A DNA stretch of 64,000 nt from Spirochaetota bacterium (GTDB taxonomy: Bacteria; Spirochaetota; UBA4802; JAFGDQ01), in the NCBI GenBank assembly GCA_016932015.1, contig JAFGDQ010000086.1:1-64000 (forward strand). The letters are read 5' to 3'. The notes under the pieces were generated by a model, which was not told the DNA's origin, did not search any database, and saw only the letters and a program-made list of their open reading frames with translations. Positions 9,617 through 18,934 of this stretch are shown here, piece by piece. The stretch's first letter is position 1, and the number at the start of each line of letters is the position of its first letter. Made by a program: the position numbers and the translations under genes.

Positions 9617-10102
9617 ATGCGAATTGGAATTTACCCTGGTTCTTTTGATCCTATTACATTAGGACATATTGATATAATTAAAAGGGCCGGGAGTATTTGT
9701 GATAAATTAATTATTGCTGCAGCTATGAATATATCAAAAAAACCTTTATTCAATATTGAAGAAAGGCTGGAAATGATTAGAGAGAGTTGTAATAACTTGA
9801 AAAATATAGAGATTACTACATTCAACGGGCTATTGGCTGATTATTGTATAAAAAGAAATGTAAATGTCATCATAAGAGGCTTAAGACCGGGTCTGGATTT
9901 TGATAATGAATATGCTGTTGCATTAATAAATCGAAGATTGGCGCCTGAAGCGGAAACTATATTTTTTCCGTCTGACAGCGAACTATGCTTCGTGTCATCG
10001 AGTATGGTGAAAGAAATTGCATCATATGGCGGTGATGTAACCACATTTGTCCCTCAATTCGTAAAGCAAAAACTATCCGAAAAGTTCTCTAACCTGAATT
10101 AA
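9617..10102 (+). CDS. coaD: Phosphopantetheine adenylyltransferase CoaD
   Basis: CoaD transfers AMP from ATP to 4'-phosphopantetheine, the penultimate step of CoA synthesis. The 161-aa protein is standard length, with the nucleotidyltransferase signature GSFDPITLGH at the N-terminus, VIIRGLRPGLDFDNE in the centre and the SSSMVKE motif near residue 132. Together with coaX it shows that CoA synthesis genes are grouped here. Confidence 0.96.
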   Translation: MRIGIYPGSFDPITLGHIDIIKRAGSICDKLIIAAAMNISKKPLFNIEERLEMIRESCNNLKNIEITTFNGLLADYCIKRNVNVIIRGLRPGLDFDNEYAVALINRRLAPEAETIFFPSDSELCFVSSSMVKEIASYGGDVTTFVPQFVKQKLSEKFSNLN

Positions 10103-10379
10103 TACCTGTAAAATATACAGATTCTGTTATTCGACAGGTGTTTAATCCGAGGGGGTAATATAATTACCTTTTTATAATTTTTATATGGGTATGAGATATA
10201 AAAAGTAATTATTGAACCGAATAATTTTAAAATAATTTTTCTTAAGTCATTTACGGATTATAGTGATTTAGGAAAATTCTGGAAAGGTATAGAGGCTGAG
10301 CTATGAAAATATATTACATTATAAACAATTTTAATGAGAATACACTGAATATCAGATTAAATCAGAGAGGAGGCATATT
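10103..10379 (+). promoter_or_regulatory. rny leader region
   Basis: This 277-bp gap is AT-rich. It ends with a strong ribosome-binding site (AGAGGAGG, 10366-10373) for rny. A possible 28-codon leader ORF starts at ATG 10303 with GAGG upstream, and its TAA at 10387-10389 overlaps the first codons of rny. Whether it is translated is unknown. No terminator-like hairpin is visible. Confidence 0.3.
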
Positions 10380-11915
10380 ATGGATCTAAAATACCTCCTT
10401 GTAATACTTGCATTGCCCGTTGTCGGAGTGCTGGGATTTGCCATAAAAGCATATATCGGAAAAATTCAGCTTAGTTCAGCTGAAGCAAAATCACAGAAAA
10501 TAATTCAGGACGGAATAAAGGAAGCGGAAGCAAAACGCAAAGAGTTATTGATTGAAGCTAAGGATCAGATACTGAATGAGAGAAATCTTTTCGAAAAAGA
10601 GATGAGGGACAGAAGGCAGGAACTTCAGTCTCTCGAAAAGCGTTACAGCCAGAGAGAAGAGTCTCTTGAAAAGAGGGAAGAACAGTATAAAAGAAAAGAA
10701 AAGATTCTGCAGATTCGTGAGCAGGAAAACCAGGAAAAAGAGGAAGAGCTTCAGAAAGAATTCGAAAGATACAGAAAAGAACTTGAACGAATTGCGAATT
10801 TAACAACAAAAGAAGCAAAAAGTCTGCTTTTGAAAAACCTGGAAAATGAAGTTAAATTTGAATCTCAGAAAATTATTAATAAAATAGAAGAAGAAGCAAA
10901 ATTAACTGCCGATAAGAAGGGGAAGGAAATTGTAATTTCCGCAATTCAGAGAAGTGCTTCTGATTATACATCTGAAAGTACAATTACTACAGTATCTCTT
11001 CCTTCAGACGACATGAAAGGAAGAATTATCGGACGTGAAGGACGAAATATCAGAACCCTGGAAAATCTTACCGGAGTTGACATGATAATTGATGATACTC
11101 CGGAAGTTGTGGTTATTTCAGGTTTTGATCCTATAAGAAGAGAAATCGCAAAGGTTTCTCTTGAAAGGCTTATACAGGATGGAAGGATACATCCTGCCAT
11201 AATTGAAGAAGTTGTAAAAAAAGTTACAGCAGATATAGAGAAAAATATGTTTGAAGAAGGTGAAAGAGCAGCTTTCGAACTCGGAATTCCGGGCTTTTCA
11301 AAAGACGCTCTGCTGTCTATCGGTAAGCTCAAATACAGAACCAGCTACGGGCAGAATGTACTGTCTCACAGCAGGGAAGTGGCCAATCTTGCGGGAATAA
11401 TGGCCGGTGAACTTAAGCTGGATGTTGGGCTCGCAAAGAGAGCAGGCCTGCTGCATGACATAGGAAAAGGCCTCGACTCTGAAGGTGAAGGCGCTCATGC
11501 GATTGTCGGTGCGGAAATGGCCAGAAAATTCGGTGAAAACAAGAGTGTGGAAAATATTATTGCTTCTCATCACAATGACAGGGAACCTGAATCTTTTGAG
11601 GCAATTTTAATTCAGATCGCGGATACAATTTCCGCTTCAAGGCCGGGAGCCAGAAGAGAGTCTATAAATACCTATATAAAAAGACTTGAAAATCTTGAAT
11701 CAATTGCAGCAGGATTCAAGGGTGTTGAAAAATGTTTTGCTATTCAGGCAGGCAGGGAGGTCCGGGTTATTGTGGAAAATCAGATTATCAATGACGAAAA
11801 AGCTGAAGGCATGGCTCGTGATATAGCAAATAAGATTGAATCTGAACTCAAATATCCGGGAATTGTAAAGGTAACTGTAATAAGAGAAACGCGTGTTATT
11901 GACTATGCAAGATAA
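10380..11915 (+). CDS. rny: Ribonuclease Y
   Basis: RNase Y is a membrane-anchored endoribonuclease that initiates mRNA decay. The 511-aa protein shows the whole domain order: an N-terminal membrane helix (about 3-22), a long charged coiled coil (about 30-190), a KH domain (KGRIIGREGRNIRTLENLTG, about 215-275) and an HD domain with HSREV and LLHDIGKG. The ATG follows a strong AGAGGAGG. RNase Y is typical of Firmicutes, spirochaetes and several other phyla, and is absent from E. coli-like bacteria, which helps place the organism. Confidence 0.96.
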   Translation: MDLKYLLVILALPVVGVLGFAIKAYIGKIQLSSAEAKSQKIIQDGIKEAEAKRKELLIEAKDQILNERNLFEKEMRDRRQELQSLEKRYSQREESLEKREEQYKRKEKILQIREQENQEKEEELQKEFERYRKELERIANLTTKEAKSLLLKNLENEVKFESQKIINKIEEEAKLTADKKGKEIVISAIQRSASDYTSESTITTVSLPSDDMKGRIIGREGRNIRTLENLTGVDMIIDDTPEVVVISGFDPIRREIAKVSLERLIQDGRIHPAIIEEVVKKVTADIEKNMFEEGERAAFELGIPGFSKDALLSIGKLKYRTSYGQNVLSHSREVANLAGIMAGELKLDVGLAKRAGLLHDIGKGLDSEGEGAHAIVGAEMARKFGENKSVENIIASHHNDREPESFEAILIQIADTISASRPGARRESINTYIKRLENLESIAAGFKGVEKCFAIQAGREVRVIVENQIINDEKAEGMARDIANKIESELKYPGIVKVTVIRETRVIDYAR

Positions 11916-12154
11916 TCGGCAATTATACTGCGTTTAAATAAAAAAAGAATTTGTATTACCATTTTCGAACAGGATTCTGGATATCAGCAATCTGATTTAT
12001 TATTTTTATTGCTAAGTTTTATAGTTTAATGCATTATCCTGCTTTAAATCCTGCCATGCATGGTAATTCTATTTTTTTTCATAGAAAATTATATAAAATA
12101 ACATATAAGATATCTGCGAATTTAAACCATTGCGTAACAAAAGTAGAGTGAAAA

Positions 12155-14029
12155 GTGTTGCTAGAGAATTTGAAAAAGCCTTCTGATTTGAAAAAGTTAA
12201 AAATTTCTGATCTTGAGGAACTGGCTGCTGAAATAAGAGATTATATCATTGATGTAATTTCTGTTAACGGCGGCCACATAGCTTCTTCTCTGGGAGTAGT
12301 TGAGCTTACTTTGGCCCTTCATTATGTTTTTAACACTCCGAAAGATAAAATCATATGGGATGTCGGTCATCAGTGCTACGCTCATAAGATTATTACAGGC
12401 AGAAAAGACGATTTCAAAAATATCAGAAAGTCCGGGGGAATCAGCGGATTTCCCAAAATAACCGAATCTGAATATGACGCATACTGTACGGGCCACAGCA
12501 GCACCAGTCTCTCTCTTGCTGTCGGAGAAGCTGTTGCAAATGAGTTTAACAAATCCGGAAATAGAGTTATTGCTGTAATCGGAGACGGATCAATCGGAGC
12601 AGGGATGGCTTTTGAGGCCCTTAATCATATAGGCCATTTAAAGAAAGATGTCATTATAATTCTGAATGACAATGAGCATTCTATTTCCAGAAATGTCGGC
12701 GCTTTATCCGGATATCTGATGAAATTGATAACTGATCCTTTGTATAATAAGATGAGGAAGCGTTCATTTAACTGGATAAAAAAAATTCCGAGATATGGAG
12801 ACCGAATTACAGGCTTACTTTATAGAATTGAAGAGTCTCTTAAAGGTGTAATTGTTCCGGGAATTCTTTTTGAGGAACTGGGAATACGGTATTTCGGCCC
12901 TGTAGACGGACATAATCTTGATTCGCTCATAAGCGTACTTTCCAGAATTAAAGAAATAAATTTAGGACCGAAAATTATTCATGTCATAACAAAGAAAGGT
13001 AAGGGATATAAACCTGCTGAAAAAGACCCGCAGAAATTTCACGGAATAGGCCCGTTTGATAAAAATACCGGAGAAACTGTAAACAATAATAAGCTCTCAT
13101 ATTCGGAGATTGTCGGTAAGACTCTGGCTCATATGGCATCATACGACAAAAAGCTTGTTGCTGTAACCGCAGCAATGAAGACTGGGACCGGGCTTGCGGA
13201 GCTGGAAAAGAAGGCTCCTGAAAGAGTTTTTGATGTTGGAATCGCAGAGCAGCATGCTGTCACATTTGCCGCTGCACTTGCTTCACGGGGGCTTAAACCT
13301 TTTGTTTCAATATATTCAACATTTCTTCAAAGGGCTGTTGATCAGTTGATTCATGATGTCGGTATTATGAGAATGCCGATCAGGTTATTGATAGACAGAG
13401 CGGGAATTGTAGGGGATGACGGCGAGACTCATCACGGTTTGTTTGATATCAGCATAATTAAAAATATTCCTAATTTTTTATTCCTTGCTCCGTCAAATGG
13501 TGAGGAATTAAGAGATATGCTGTATTATGCTCTGAATTACAATGAAGGGCCTGTCGCAATCAGGTTTCCCCGCGGCAGTGCAATGGATAATTCACTTGAA
13601 TTGGATAAGCATAACGATTTTATTCCCGGGAAAATCAGAAGCTTGAAAAACGGAAATGATGTAGCTCTTTTTGCTATTGGAGATATGGTCGAAATTGCTC
13701 TTGATCTTCGTGAATTACTTAAAGAAAATCAAATTGAATCTTCAGTTATTAATGTTCTTACAATAAAGCCACTGGATAAAAACGGAATTGAACGTATAAT
13801 TGCCGGATCAAGATATTTTATTACAATGGAAAATGGTATGGTTTCCGGAGGAGTGGGCGAATTTATAGTTTCCAATATTCACCAGAATTTAAAAAATAAG
13901 TTTCTATTTGCTTCCGGATTTCCTGATGAATTTATTACTCACGGCAGAATCGATGAATTGCTTAAGAAATATTCAATGGATGCAGAATCATTAAAAAACC
14001 GTATATTGAATTCAATAAAAGGATCCTGA
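12155..14029 (+). CDS. dxs: 1-deoxy-D-xylulose-5-phosphate synthase
   Basis: DXS condenses pyruvate and glyceraldehyde 3-phosphate, the first step of the non-mevalonate isoprenoid pathway, and also supplies the thiazole precursor in many bacteria. The 624-aa protein has the TPP motif GDGSIGAGMAFEALN, the transketolase-type catalytic Glu in GIAEQHAVTFAA and FVDVGHQ-like IWDVGHQCYAHK near the N-terminus. The start is GTG at 12155; the next codon, TTG, is an alternative. tlyA begins 18 bp downstream, indicating an operon. Bacteria using the thi4 route, as here, do not need DXP for thiazole, so isoprenoids are its main expected use. Confidence 0.96.
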   Translation: MLLENLKKPSDLKKLKISDLEELAAEIRDYIIDVISVNGGHIASSLGVVELTLALHYVFNTPKDKIIWDVGHQCYAHKIITGRKDDFKNIRKSGGISGFPKITESEYDAYCTGHSSTSLSLAVGEAVANEFNKSGNRVIAVIGDGSIGAGMAFEALNHIGHLKKDVIIILNDNEHSISRNVGALSGYLMKLITDPLYNKMRKRSFNWIKKIPRYGDRITGLLYRIEESLKGVIVPGILFEELGIRYFGPVDGHNLDSLISVLSRIKEINLGPKIIHVITKKGKGYKPAEKDPQKFHGIGPFDKNTGETVNNNKLSYSEIVGKTLAHMASYDKKLVAVTAAMKTGTGLAELEKKAPERVFDVGIAEQHAVTFAAALASRGLKPFVSIYSTFLQRAVDQLIHDVGIMRMPIRLLIDRAGIVGDDGETHHGLFDISIIKNIPNFLFLAPSNGEELRDMLYYALNYNEGPVAIRFPRGSAMDNSLELDKHNDFIPGKIRSLKNGNDVALFAIGDMVEIALDLRELLKENQIESSVINVLTIKPLDKNGIERIIAGSRYFITMENGMVSGGVGEFIVSNIHQNLKNKFLFASGFPDEFITHGRIDELLKKYSMDAESLKNRILNSIKGS

Positions 14030-14047
14030 AAGTTAACGGAGTCTTAA

Positions 14048-14857
14048 TTGAAAAAGATAAGGCTGGATGATTATCTGTTTAGGAATGGATTCTGTAATTC
14101 ACTGGATAAAGCAAAAAAAGAAATAGTCACCGGATGGGTTAAAGTAAACGGTGAAACAGTAAGAGACCCGCTTAGGAAAATATCTGAAAATGAAAATATT
14201 CTCATTTCAAGGCCGGGAGGAGATTTTGTAAGCCGGGGAGGATATAAACTTCAGCATGCTCTTGATACATTCAATATATCGGTTAAGGATAAAGTTATTG
14301 CGGATATAGGCTCCTCAACCGGAGGATTTACCGACTGTCTTCTTAAAAACGGCGCGAAGAGAGTTTATTCAATCGATGTCGGATATGGAATACTTGCATA
14401 CAGTCTCAGGACTGATCCAAGAGTAATTGTAAAAGAAAGAACCAATATCAGAAGCCTTGACAGAGATGATTTCGAGGGAAAAATAGATTTTCTTACAATT
14501 GATCTTTCCTTTGTTTCAGTGCTCGAATTGACTGATTATATAAAAGAAACATTCTCGCCTGTACTGGGCATACTTCTTATTAAACCGCAGTTTGAAGCAA
14601 AAGCCCACGAACATAAAAAAGGAATTGTAAAGGAAAAAGAGCATCATATAAATATCCTGGAAAAGGTTATAAAATCTTTAAATTCCGGAGGATTTGAATT
14701 TAACAATTTATGTTATTCTCCTATTAAGGGACATGCCGGAAATATTGAATTTTTATTATTTTTTTCAGTTTCAAATAATGCATCAGCAGATCTTCCCGCG
14801 GACATAGACAGTATTATTGAAAAAGTTATTGTAGAGGCATATAAAAATCTGTTATAA
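14048..14857 (+). CDS. tlyA: TlyA-family rRNA 2'-O-methyltransferase
   Basis: The 269-aa protein has an N-terminal S4 RNA-binding domain (about 1-60) and an FtsJ-like Rossmann methyltransferase domain with SAM motif ADIGSSTGGFTDCLL near residue 80. TlyA family members methylate 2'-OH of cytidines in 16S and/or 23S rRNA; older annotations call them hemolysin A. The start is TTG at 14048 with GGAG about 8 bases upstream. It is closely spaced behind dxs, an arrangement seen in many bacteria. Confidence 0.93.
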   Translation: MKKIRLDDYLFRNGFCNSLDKAKKEIVTGWVKVNGETVRDPLRKISENENILISRPGGDFVSRGGYKLQHALDTFNISVKDKVIADIGSSTGGFTDCLLKNGAKRVYSIDVGYGILAYSLRTDPRVIVKERTNIRSLDRDDFEGKIDFLTIDLSFVSVLELTDYIKETFSPVLGILLIKPQFEAKAHEHKKGIVKEKEHHINILEKVIKSLNSGGFEFNNLCYSPIKGHAGNIEFLLFFSVSNNASADLPADIDSIIEKVIVEAYKNLL

Positions 14858-14967
14858 ACATGTAGTTTATTTATAGATAATTACAGGATCAGAAAATATT
14901 CAGTAAATATGCATTTTGTACCGTATTTTAATTCCATATTCCAATTTTATATTCCGAAAAGGATAAA

Positions 14968-15507
14968 ATGAAAGCTATATTTTTTGACAGAGACGGTACA
15001 CTTAATATAGATAGCCACGGATATATTAATGATCCTAAAGAAATGCATTTGTTTCTTTCTTCTGCTGAAGTTCTGAAATATTTAAAACTGCTGGAATATA
15101 AAATTTTTATTATTTCAAATCAGTCGGGTATAGGTCGCGGTAAAATTGCTCCTGATTCCTACCGAAGAGTAAATGACAAATTCCTCATGCTGGCAGGAGG
15201 TTATAATACAATTGATGATATATTGTATTGTCCGCATACACCTGAACAAAACTGTAATTGCAGAAAACCTGAATTACTTCTTCTTGATATTATCAGGGAA
15301 CAGTACAGGATTGATTTTAAAGCGTCATATTTTGTTGGCGATAAAATAACCGATATCTATTGCGGAAAACAGGCCGGTTTGAAAACTATCATGATAGATA
15401 ATTCTGATTCCGGTCCGGATGATAAATTTTTTTATGAAGGAAAGGTTGTCAAACCGGGTATCTGTATTCAATCTGTTGAAGAAATACTGAATATTATTGA
15501 AAAATAA
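14968..15507 (+). CDS. gmhB: HAD-IIIA phosphatase, GmhB-like (heptose bisphosphate phosphatase)
   Basis: The 179-aa HAD phosphatase has FFDRDGTLN (catalytic Asp pair), ISNQSGIGRG, a zinc-knuckle-like segment CPHTPEQNCNCRKP and FVGDKITDI. This combination is typical of D-glycero-D-manno-heptose-1,7-bisphosphate 7-phosphatase, used for LPS core heptose. The related histidinol-phosphate phosphatase (HisB N-domain) shares the fold, so substrate is inferred. There are no other heptose genes in the window; kdsD at 49.6 kb is another LPS sugar gene. The ATG is preceded by AAAGGATAAA. Confidence 0.82.
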   Translation: MKAIFFDRDGTLNIDSHGYINDPKEMHLFLSSAEVLKYLKLLEYKIFIISNQSGIGRGKIAPDSYRRVNDKFLMLAGGYNTIDDILYCPHTPEQNCNCRKPELLLLDIIREQYRIDFKASYFVGDKITDIYCGKQAGLKTIMIDNSDSGPDDKFFYEGKVVKPGICIQSVEEILNIIEK

Positions 15508-15557
15508 TATTCAGTATTCCATTTTAAGAAAGAACCGTTTGAGGTATTTTTAAAATA

Positions 15558-16769
15558 TTATTCTTCAAGAAATTCTTTATGAATGACTTTTACGGCAAGT
15601 TCTGCGTACAGATTATCAATAACACAGGATATTCCTATTTCGGAGGTTGAGATCATCTCAATGTTAATATTGTGTTCGGATAATATCCTGAACATTCTGC
15701 TTGCAACCCCGTATGAGGAAATCATTCCAACGCCGACTGCGGATACTATAGCAATATCTTTTTTATTATCTACAGCAGTTGCCTTCAGCTTCGTTTTAAT
15801 GTCTTCGCAGACTTTCAAAGCTTTATCAAGATCAGTATTCAGTACTGTAAATGATATAGATGCCTTTCCGTCATGGCCGGTTGACTGAACAATCATGTCT
15901 ACGAGTATTTTATTTTCCGCAAGTTCATGAAAAACTTCAGCAGCAATGCCCGGACGGTCGGGTATATTTCTAATAGTAATTTTTGCCTGATCTTTTTTGG
16001 AAGTAACTCCGCTTATAACAAATTTTTCCATCATTTCCTCCCTGGGCATAACAATTGTGCCTTCTTCATAATTAAAACTGGATCTTACATGCAGTCTTAC
16101 GTTGTATTTTTTGGCAAATTCAATAGATCTGGAATGCAGGACTTTCGCGCCCAGTCTGGCAAGCTCCAGCATTTCATCATAACTGATTTCCTTCAGCTTT
16201 TTAGGTTCAGATACAATTCTCGGGTCTGCAGTATAAACTCCATCCACATCAGTATATATTTCACAATCCCTGGATTGAAGTACCGCAGCGAGTGCTACCG
16301 CAGATGTATCCGATCCTCCTCTGCCGAGGGTTGTTATATTTTCCTCTTCATCTATTCCCTGAAATCCCGCGACAATTACAACTTTTTTCTGCTGCAGTGA
16401 TGACATTATCTTATCGGTTGAAATTGAAACTATTTTGGCGTTTGCAAAATTTCCGTCTGTCAGCACTTTAATCTGTGATCCTGTGTATGATATTGCGTCA
16501 ATCTTAATCTCATGCAAAGCCATTGCAAGAAGGGATATGGAAACCTGCTCGCCTGTTGACAGCAGCATATCCATTTCGCGTTTATCAGGATTTTTAGTTA
16601 TACTGTTTACCAGTTCAACAAGGGAGTCAGTAGTCTTGCCCATAGCAGAAACTACAACTACAACGGAGTGTCCTTTTTCAACATTTGTCTTTATTCTTGA
16701 CGCGACAGCCTTGATTCTTTCCGGGGAACCGACCGAGGTTCCTCCGTATTTCTGTACTATTATATTCAT
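15558..16769 (-). CDS. lysC: Aspartate kinase
   Basis: Aspartokinase phosphorylates aspartate, the entry to Lys, Thr, Met and diaminopimelate synthesis. The 403-aa protein starts with the amino-acid-kinase motif [10 protein letters not shown], has [16 protein letters not shown] near residue 150 and ends with two ACT domains (about 265-400), the usual site of feedback inhibition by end products. The length fits the monofunctional class. It is the last gene of a leftward block and faces gmhB convergently, with 50 bp between the stop codons. No strong ribosome-binding site is visible. Confidence 0.95.
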   Translation of the reverse strand: MNIIVQKYGGTSVGSPERIKAVASRIKTNVEKGHSVVVVVSAMGKTTDSLVELVNSITKNPDKREMDMLLSTGEQVSISLLAMALHEIKIDAISYTGSQIKVLTDGNFANAKIVSISTDKIMSSLQQKKVVIVAGFQGIDEEENITTLGRGGSDTSAVALAAVLQSRDCEIYTDVDGVYTADPRIVSEPKKLKEISYDEMLELARLGAKVLHSRSIEFAKKYNVRLHVRSSFNYEEGTIVMPREEMMEKFVISGVTSKKDQAKITIRNIPDRPGIAAEVFHELAENKILVDMIVQSTGHDGKASISFTVLNTDLDKALKVCEDIKTKLKATAVDNKKDIAIVSAVGVGMISSYGVASRMFRILSEHNINIEMISTSEIGISCVIDNLYAELAVKVIHKEFLEE

Positions 16770-16792
16770 ATCTGTTTACTTTATTGATTATT

Positions 16793-18172
16793 TTATGGTT
16801 GTGGAACAGTTACTGTCCCGTCGAAATCGTCTTCTGTTACCTGAATGCCGGAACCAATTAATGTGTGACTGGATAAATCCGGTAATTCTCCCATAGCGGG
16901 AGAGTCGGTCGCATAATAAATATTATATGTTCCTTCCGGAACATTTTCAAATGTAAAATTACCCGTACCATCCGATGATGTAATAAGCTGAGGGATTTTA
17001 AAAGTTTTTATACGTGTGTTATAATCATCCCAGTCAGTTTCATATACTTCTGTTTCCGCAACACAAGGATAGAAATTTGTATCATAATCTTCTTTATATG
17101 TTTCATATTCAAGATAATAATCCAGTAATGCTTCAACAAAGTCTGTTGTTCCGTCATTATTCGGATACCAGGGAGTCTTGGGAGCGTCACATGCAGGCCT
17201 TGTCCTGTCCGGAATGCAATATTCGCTTATACTATGACTGCTCTTTATTGCTATAACATATCTGTTTGCAGGAATACCTGATCCTGTAATCGTAGCTGTT
17301 TTACCCGGAACCCAGTATCTTGCTGCAGTAATTACGTTGCCGCCCATTAATCCGTCTTCCGCTTCATTTTTTTCAATATATCTTAACCAGTCAGACAATG
17401 CGTAGAAATGGCGCAGCCTTCTTTCGTCATCATCATTTTCATATTCATATTCATATTTTTTAATAAAATTTTTGACCACAAGTCTGATCTCAAGTACTGT
17501 TTCCTCTTCATCGTAGTCAAAAATAAAACCGTCTTCAACAGGTATTTTTAGAGGAAATACTCTGTTAACCTCATCATAATTCTCTTTAAGATAATCATAA
17601 TAGGTTAATGTCTGGAAAAGGTTGAAGTTAACGCCGTAAGCGTCCTCTTCCTGAAAAATAACTTCCACATCCTCTTCATATAACCAGTCAGATACTCCGA
17701 GAGGCTGATACTGCTTCGCGTTATTATAGATCATTTTTCTGATGTACATGTGAATTGCATCCCATGTGAAATCAGGTCTCATATCGGTATTTTTATAAGT
17801 ATATCCGGTACCGTTAAAAAAATCACATGTGTCATTCATTGGTGACGTAAAGGTTTTTCTGTAATTAGCAAAATACTGTTCATGGTCATTACCTGCGGCA
17901 ACTTTCATTCCTGCAATGTCCAGCATAAATACATCCGGGATTTCATCTTCAGCCGGATTGGAATGTAAAAAATATTCTGAATCATCATAAGTTCGATCTT
18001 CAAGGCCATGAGAGTCCATTGGCAGCCAACCAGCGGGATTGTTGGATTCATAAGTCCCTTTGATTATTACTGTTACCCTGTTTTCTGATAGTTCAGTAAA
18101 AAGAGGCTTATCTCCGCAGGCGAAGAAAACGCTTGAAAGTATTAAGATTATTAATGCAATTTTATATTTCAT
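16793..18172 (-). CDS. Unrecognised lipoprotein with C-terminal carboxypeptidase-regulatory-like domain
   Basis: The 459-aa product has a lipoprotein signal (hydrophobic core and lipobox FFAC, Cys about 19). The mature protein is very rich in Asp, Glu, Tyr and Asn and includes an EYEYEYENDDDE tract near residue 240 caused by a short tandem DNA repeat (about 17427-17457). The end of the protein (GTGNFTFENVPEGTYNIYY) resembles the beta-sandwich carboxypeptidase regulatory or SdrD-B-like fold. I do not recognise the rest. The beta-barrel gene lies 11 bp upstream on the same strand, so both probably act at the outer membrane. Confidence 0.7.
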   Translation of the reverse strand: MKYKIALIILILSSVFFACGDKPLFTELSENRVTVIIKGTYESNNPAGWLPMDSHGLEDRTYDDSEYFLHSNPAEDEIPDVFMLDIAGMKVAAGNDHEQYFANYRKTFTSPMNDTCDFFNGTGYTYKNTDMRPDFTWDAIHMYIRKMIYNNAKQYQPLGVSDWLYEEDVEVIFQEEDAYGVNFNLFQTLTYYDYLKENYDEVNRVFPLKIPVEDGFIFDYDEEETVLEIRLVVKNFIKKYEYEYENDDDERRLRHFYALSDWLRYIEKNEAEDGLMGGNVITAARYWVPGKTATITGSGIPANRYVIAIKSSHSISEYCIPDRTRPACDAPKTPWYPNNDGTTDFVEALLDYYLEYETYKEDYDTNFYPCVAETEVYETDWDDYNTRIKTFKIPQLITSSDGTGNFTFENVPEGTYNIYYATDSPAMGELPDLSSHTLIGSGIQVTEDDFDGTVTVPQP

Positions 18173-18183
18173 ATCTGTATTTG

Positions 18184-18780
18184 TTAAATGTTAAAGAATA
18201 AGTTGATACCAACATTTATTACGTGGCCGTTTTTTCTGGCGCCTTCTATATGTTCTTCATATACCAGCAGATAGTCTAAACGCAGGCCGATATTAATGCT
18301 CCTGCCTGCGGCAAAAGAACCTTCTATTCCGATCATACCGAGAGGATCCCACTGGTTTACTCTGTCAGGCCTTATCTTTACCCATGTTCCTCCGGCACCT
18401 GCCTTTAACTGGAAAGTAAGCGGCAGCCTTCCAGTAAAGGGTATTCTGTAAAGGAAATTGCCGTAAATCGGCCATAGTGTAAGTGTATTCACACCGTCTT
18501 TTTCTTTTGATTCATAAAACTGATACGATGATTCCAGGCCGAGTTTAAGATCTGTCCAGGGAGTAGTGTATCTGAAAAATCCGCCTCCTCCGAGAGATGA
18601 CCCTACATCATCTCTGGTTGTAGAGACTGGAGTCAGTACTCCAAACCAGATTCCAGCCTGGGGTTTGGCAAAATAATCAATTTTTCTCGCAAATGCTTTG
18701 TCTGGCAGTAACATCAGCAGTACAGATACAACGATGAACATTTTTAAGGCAATTGTAAGCTGAACTGAATATTTTTTCAT
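18184..18780 (-). CDS. Predicted outer-membrane beta-barrel protein
   Basis: The ATG at 18780 gives a 198-aa product with a clear signal peptide (KMFIVVSVLLMLL, cleavage probably after AFA). The mature chain has alternating hydrophobic/polar strands, many Gly, Trp, Tyr residues (GGGGFFRYTTPW, GNFLYRIPF) and ends NVGINLFFNI, a terminal strand with aromatic last residues typical of outer-membrane barrels. An in-frame ATG at 18807 would add nine residues before the signal. It probably forms an operon with the downstream lipoprotein. No function can be assigned. Confidence 0.72.
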   Translation of the reverse strand: MKKYSVQLTIALKMFIVVSVLLMLLPDKAFARKIDYFAKPQAGIWFGVLTPVSTTRDDVGSSLGGGGFFRYTTPWTDLKLGLESSYQFYESKEKDGVNTLTLWPIYGNFLYRIPFTGRLPLTFQLKAGAGGTWVKIRPDRVNQWDPLGMIGIEGSFAAGRSINIGLRLDYLLVYEEHIEGARKNGHVINVGINLFFNI

Positions 18781-18934
18781 AATAGAATACTTTAAAATTG
18801 GTAGCATGATTGGTATTAATTTAAAATATATTGTTCGATTTAAAGGAAATTATGGATTAAAAAATAAATCCGGTTTTAGTTTAATCCAGAGCACTATTAA
18901 ATATTTGAAATTCAATGTCAATAAAATAAAATAG

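Noticed and set aside
17427-17457. CRISPR-like or other repeat array
   Set aside because: It is a short tandem coding for EYEYEYE in the lipoprotein, without spacers.
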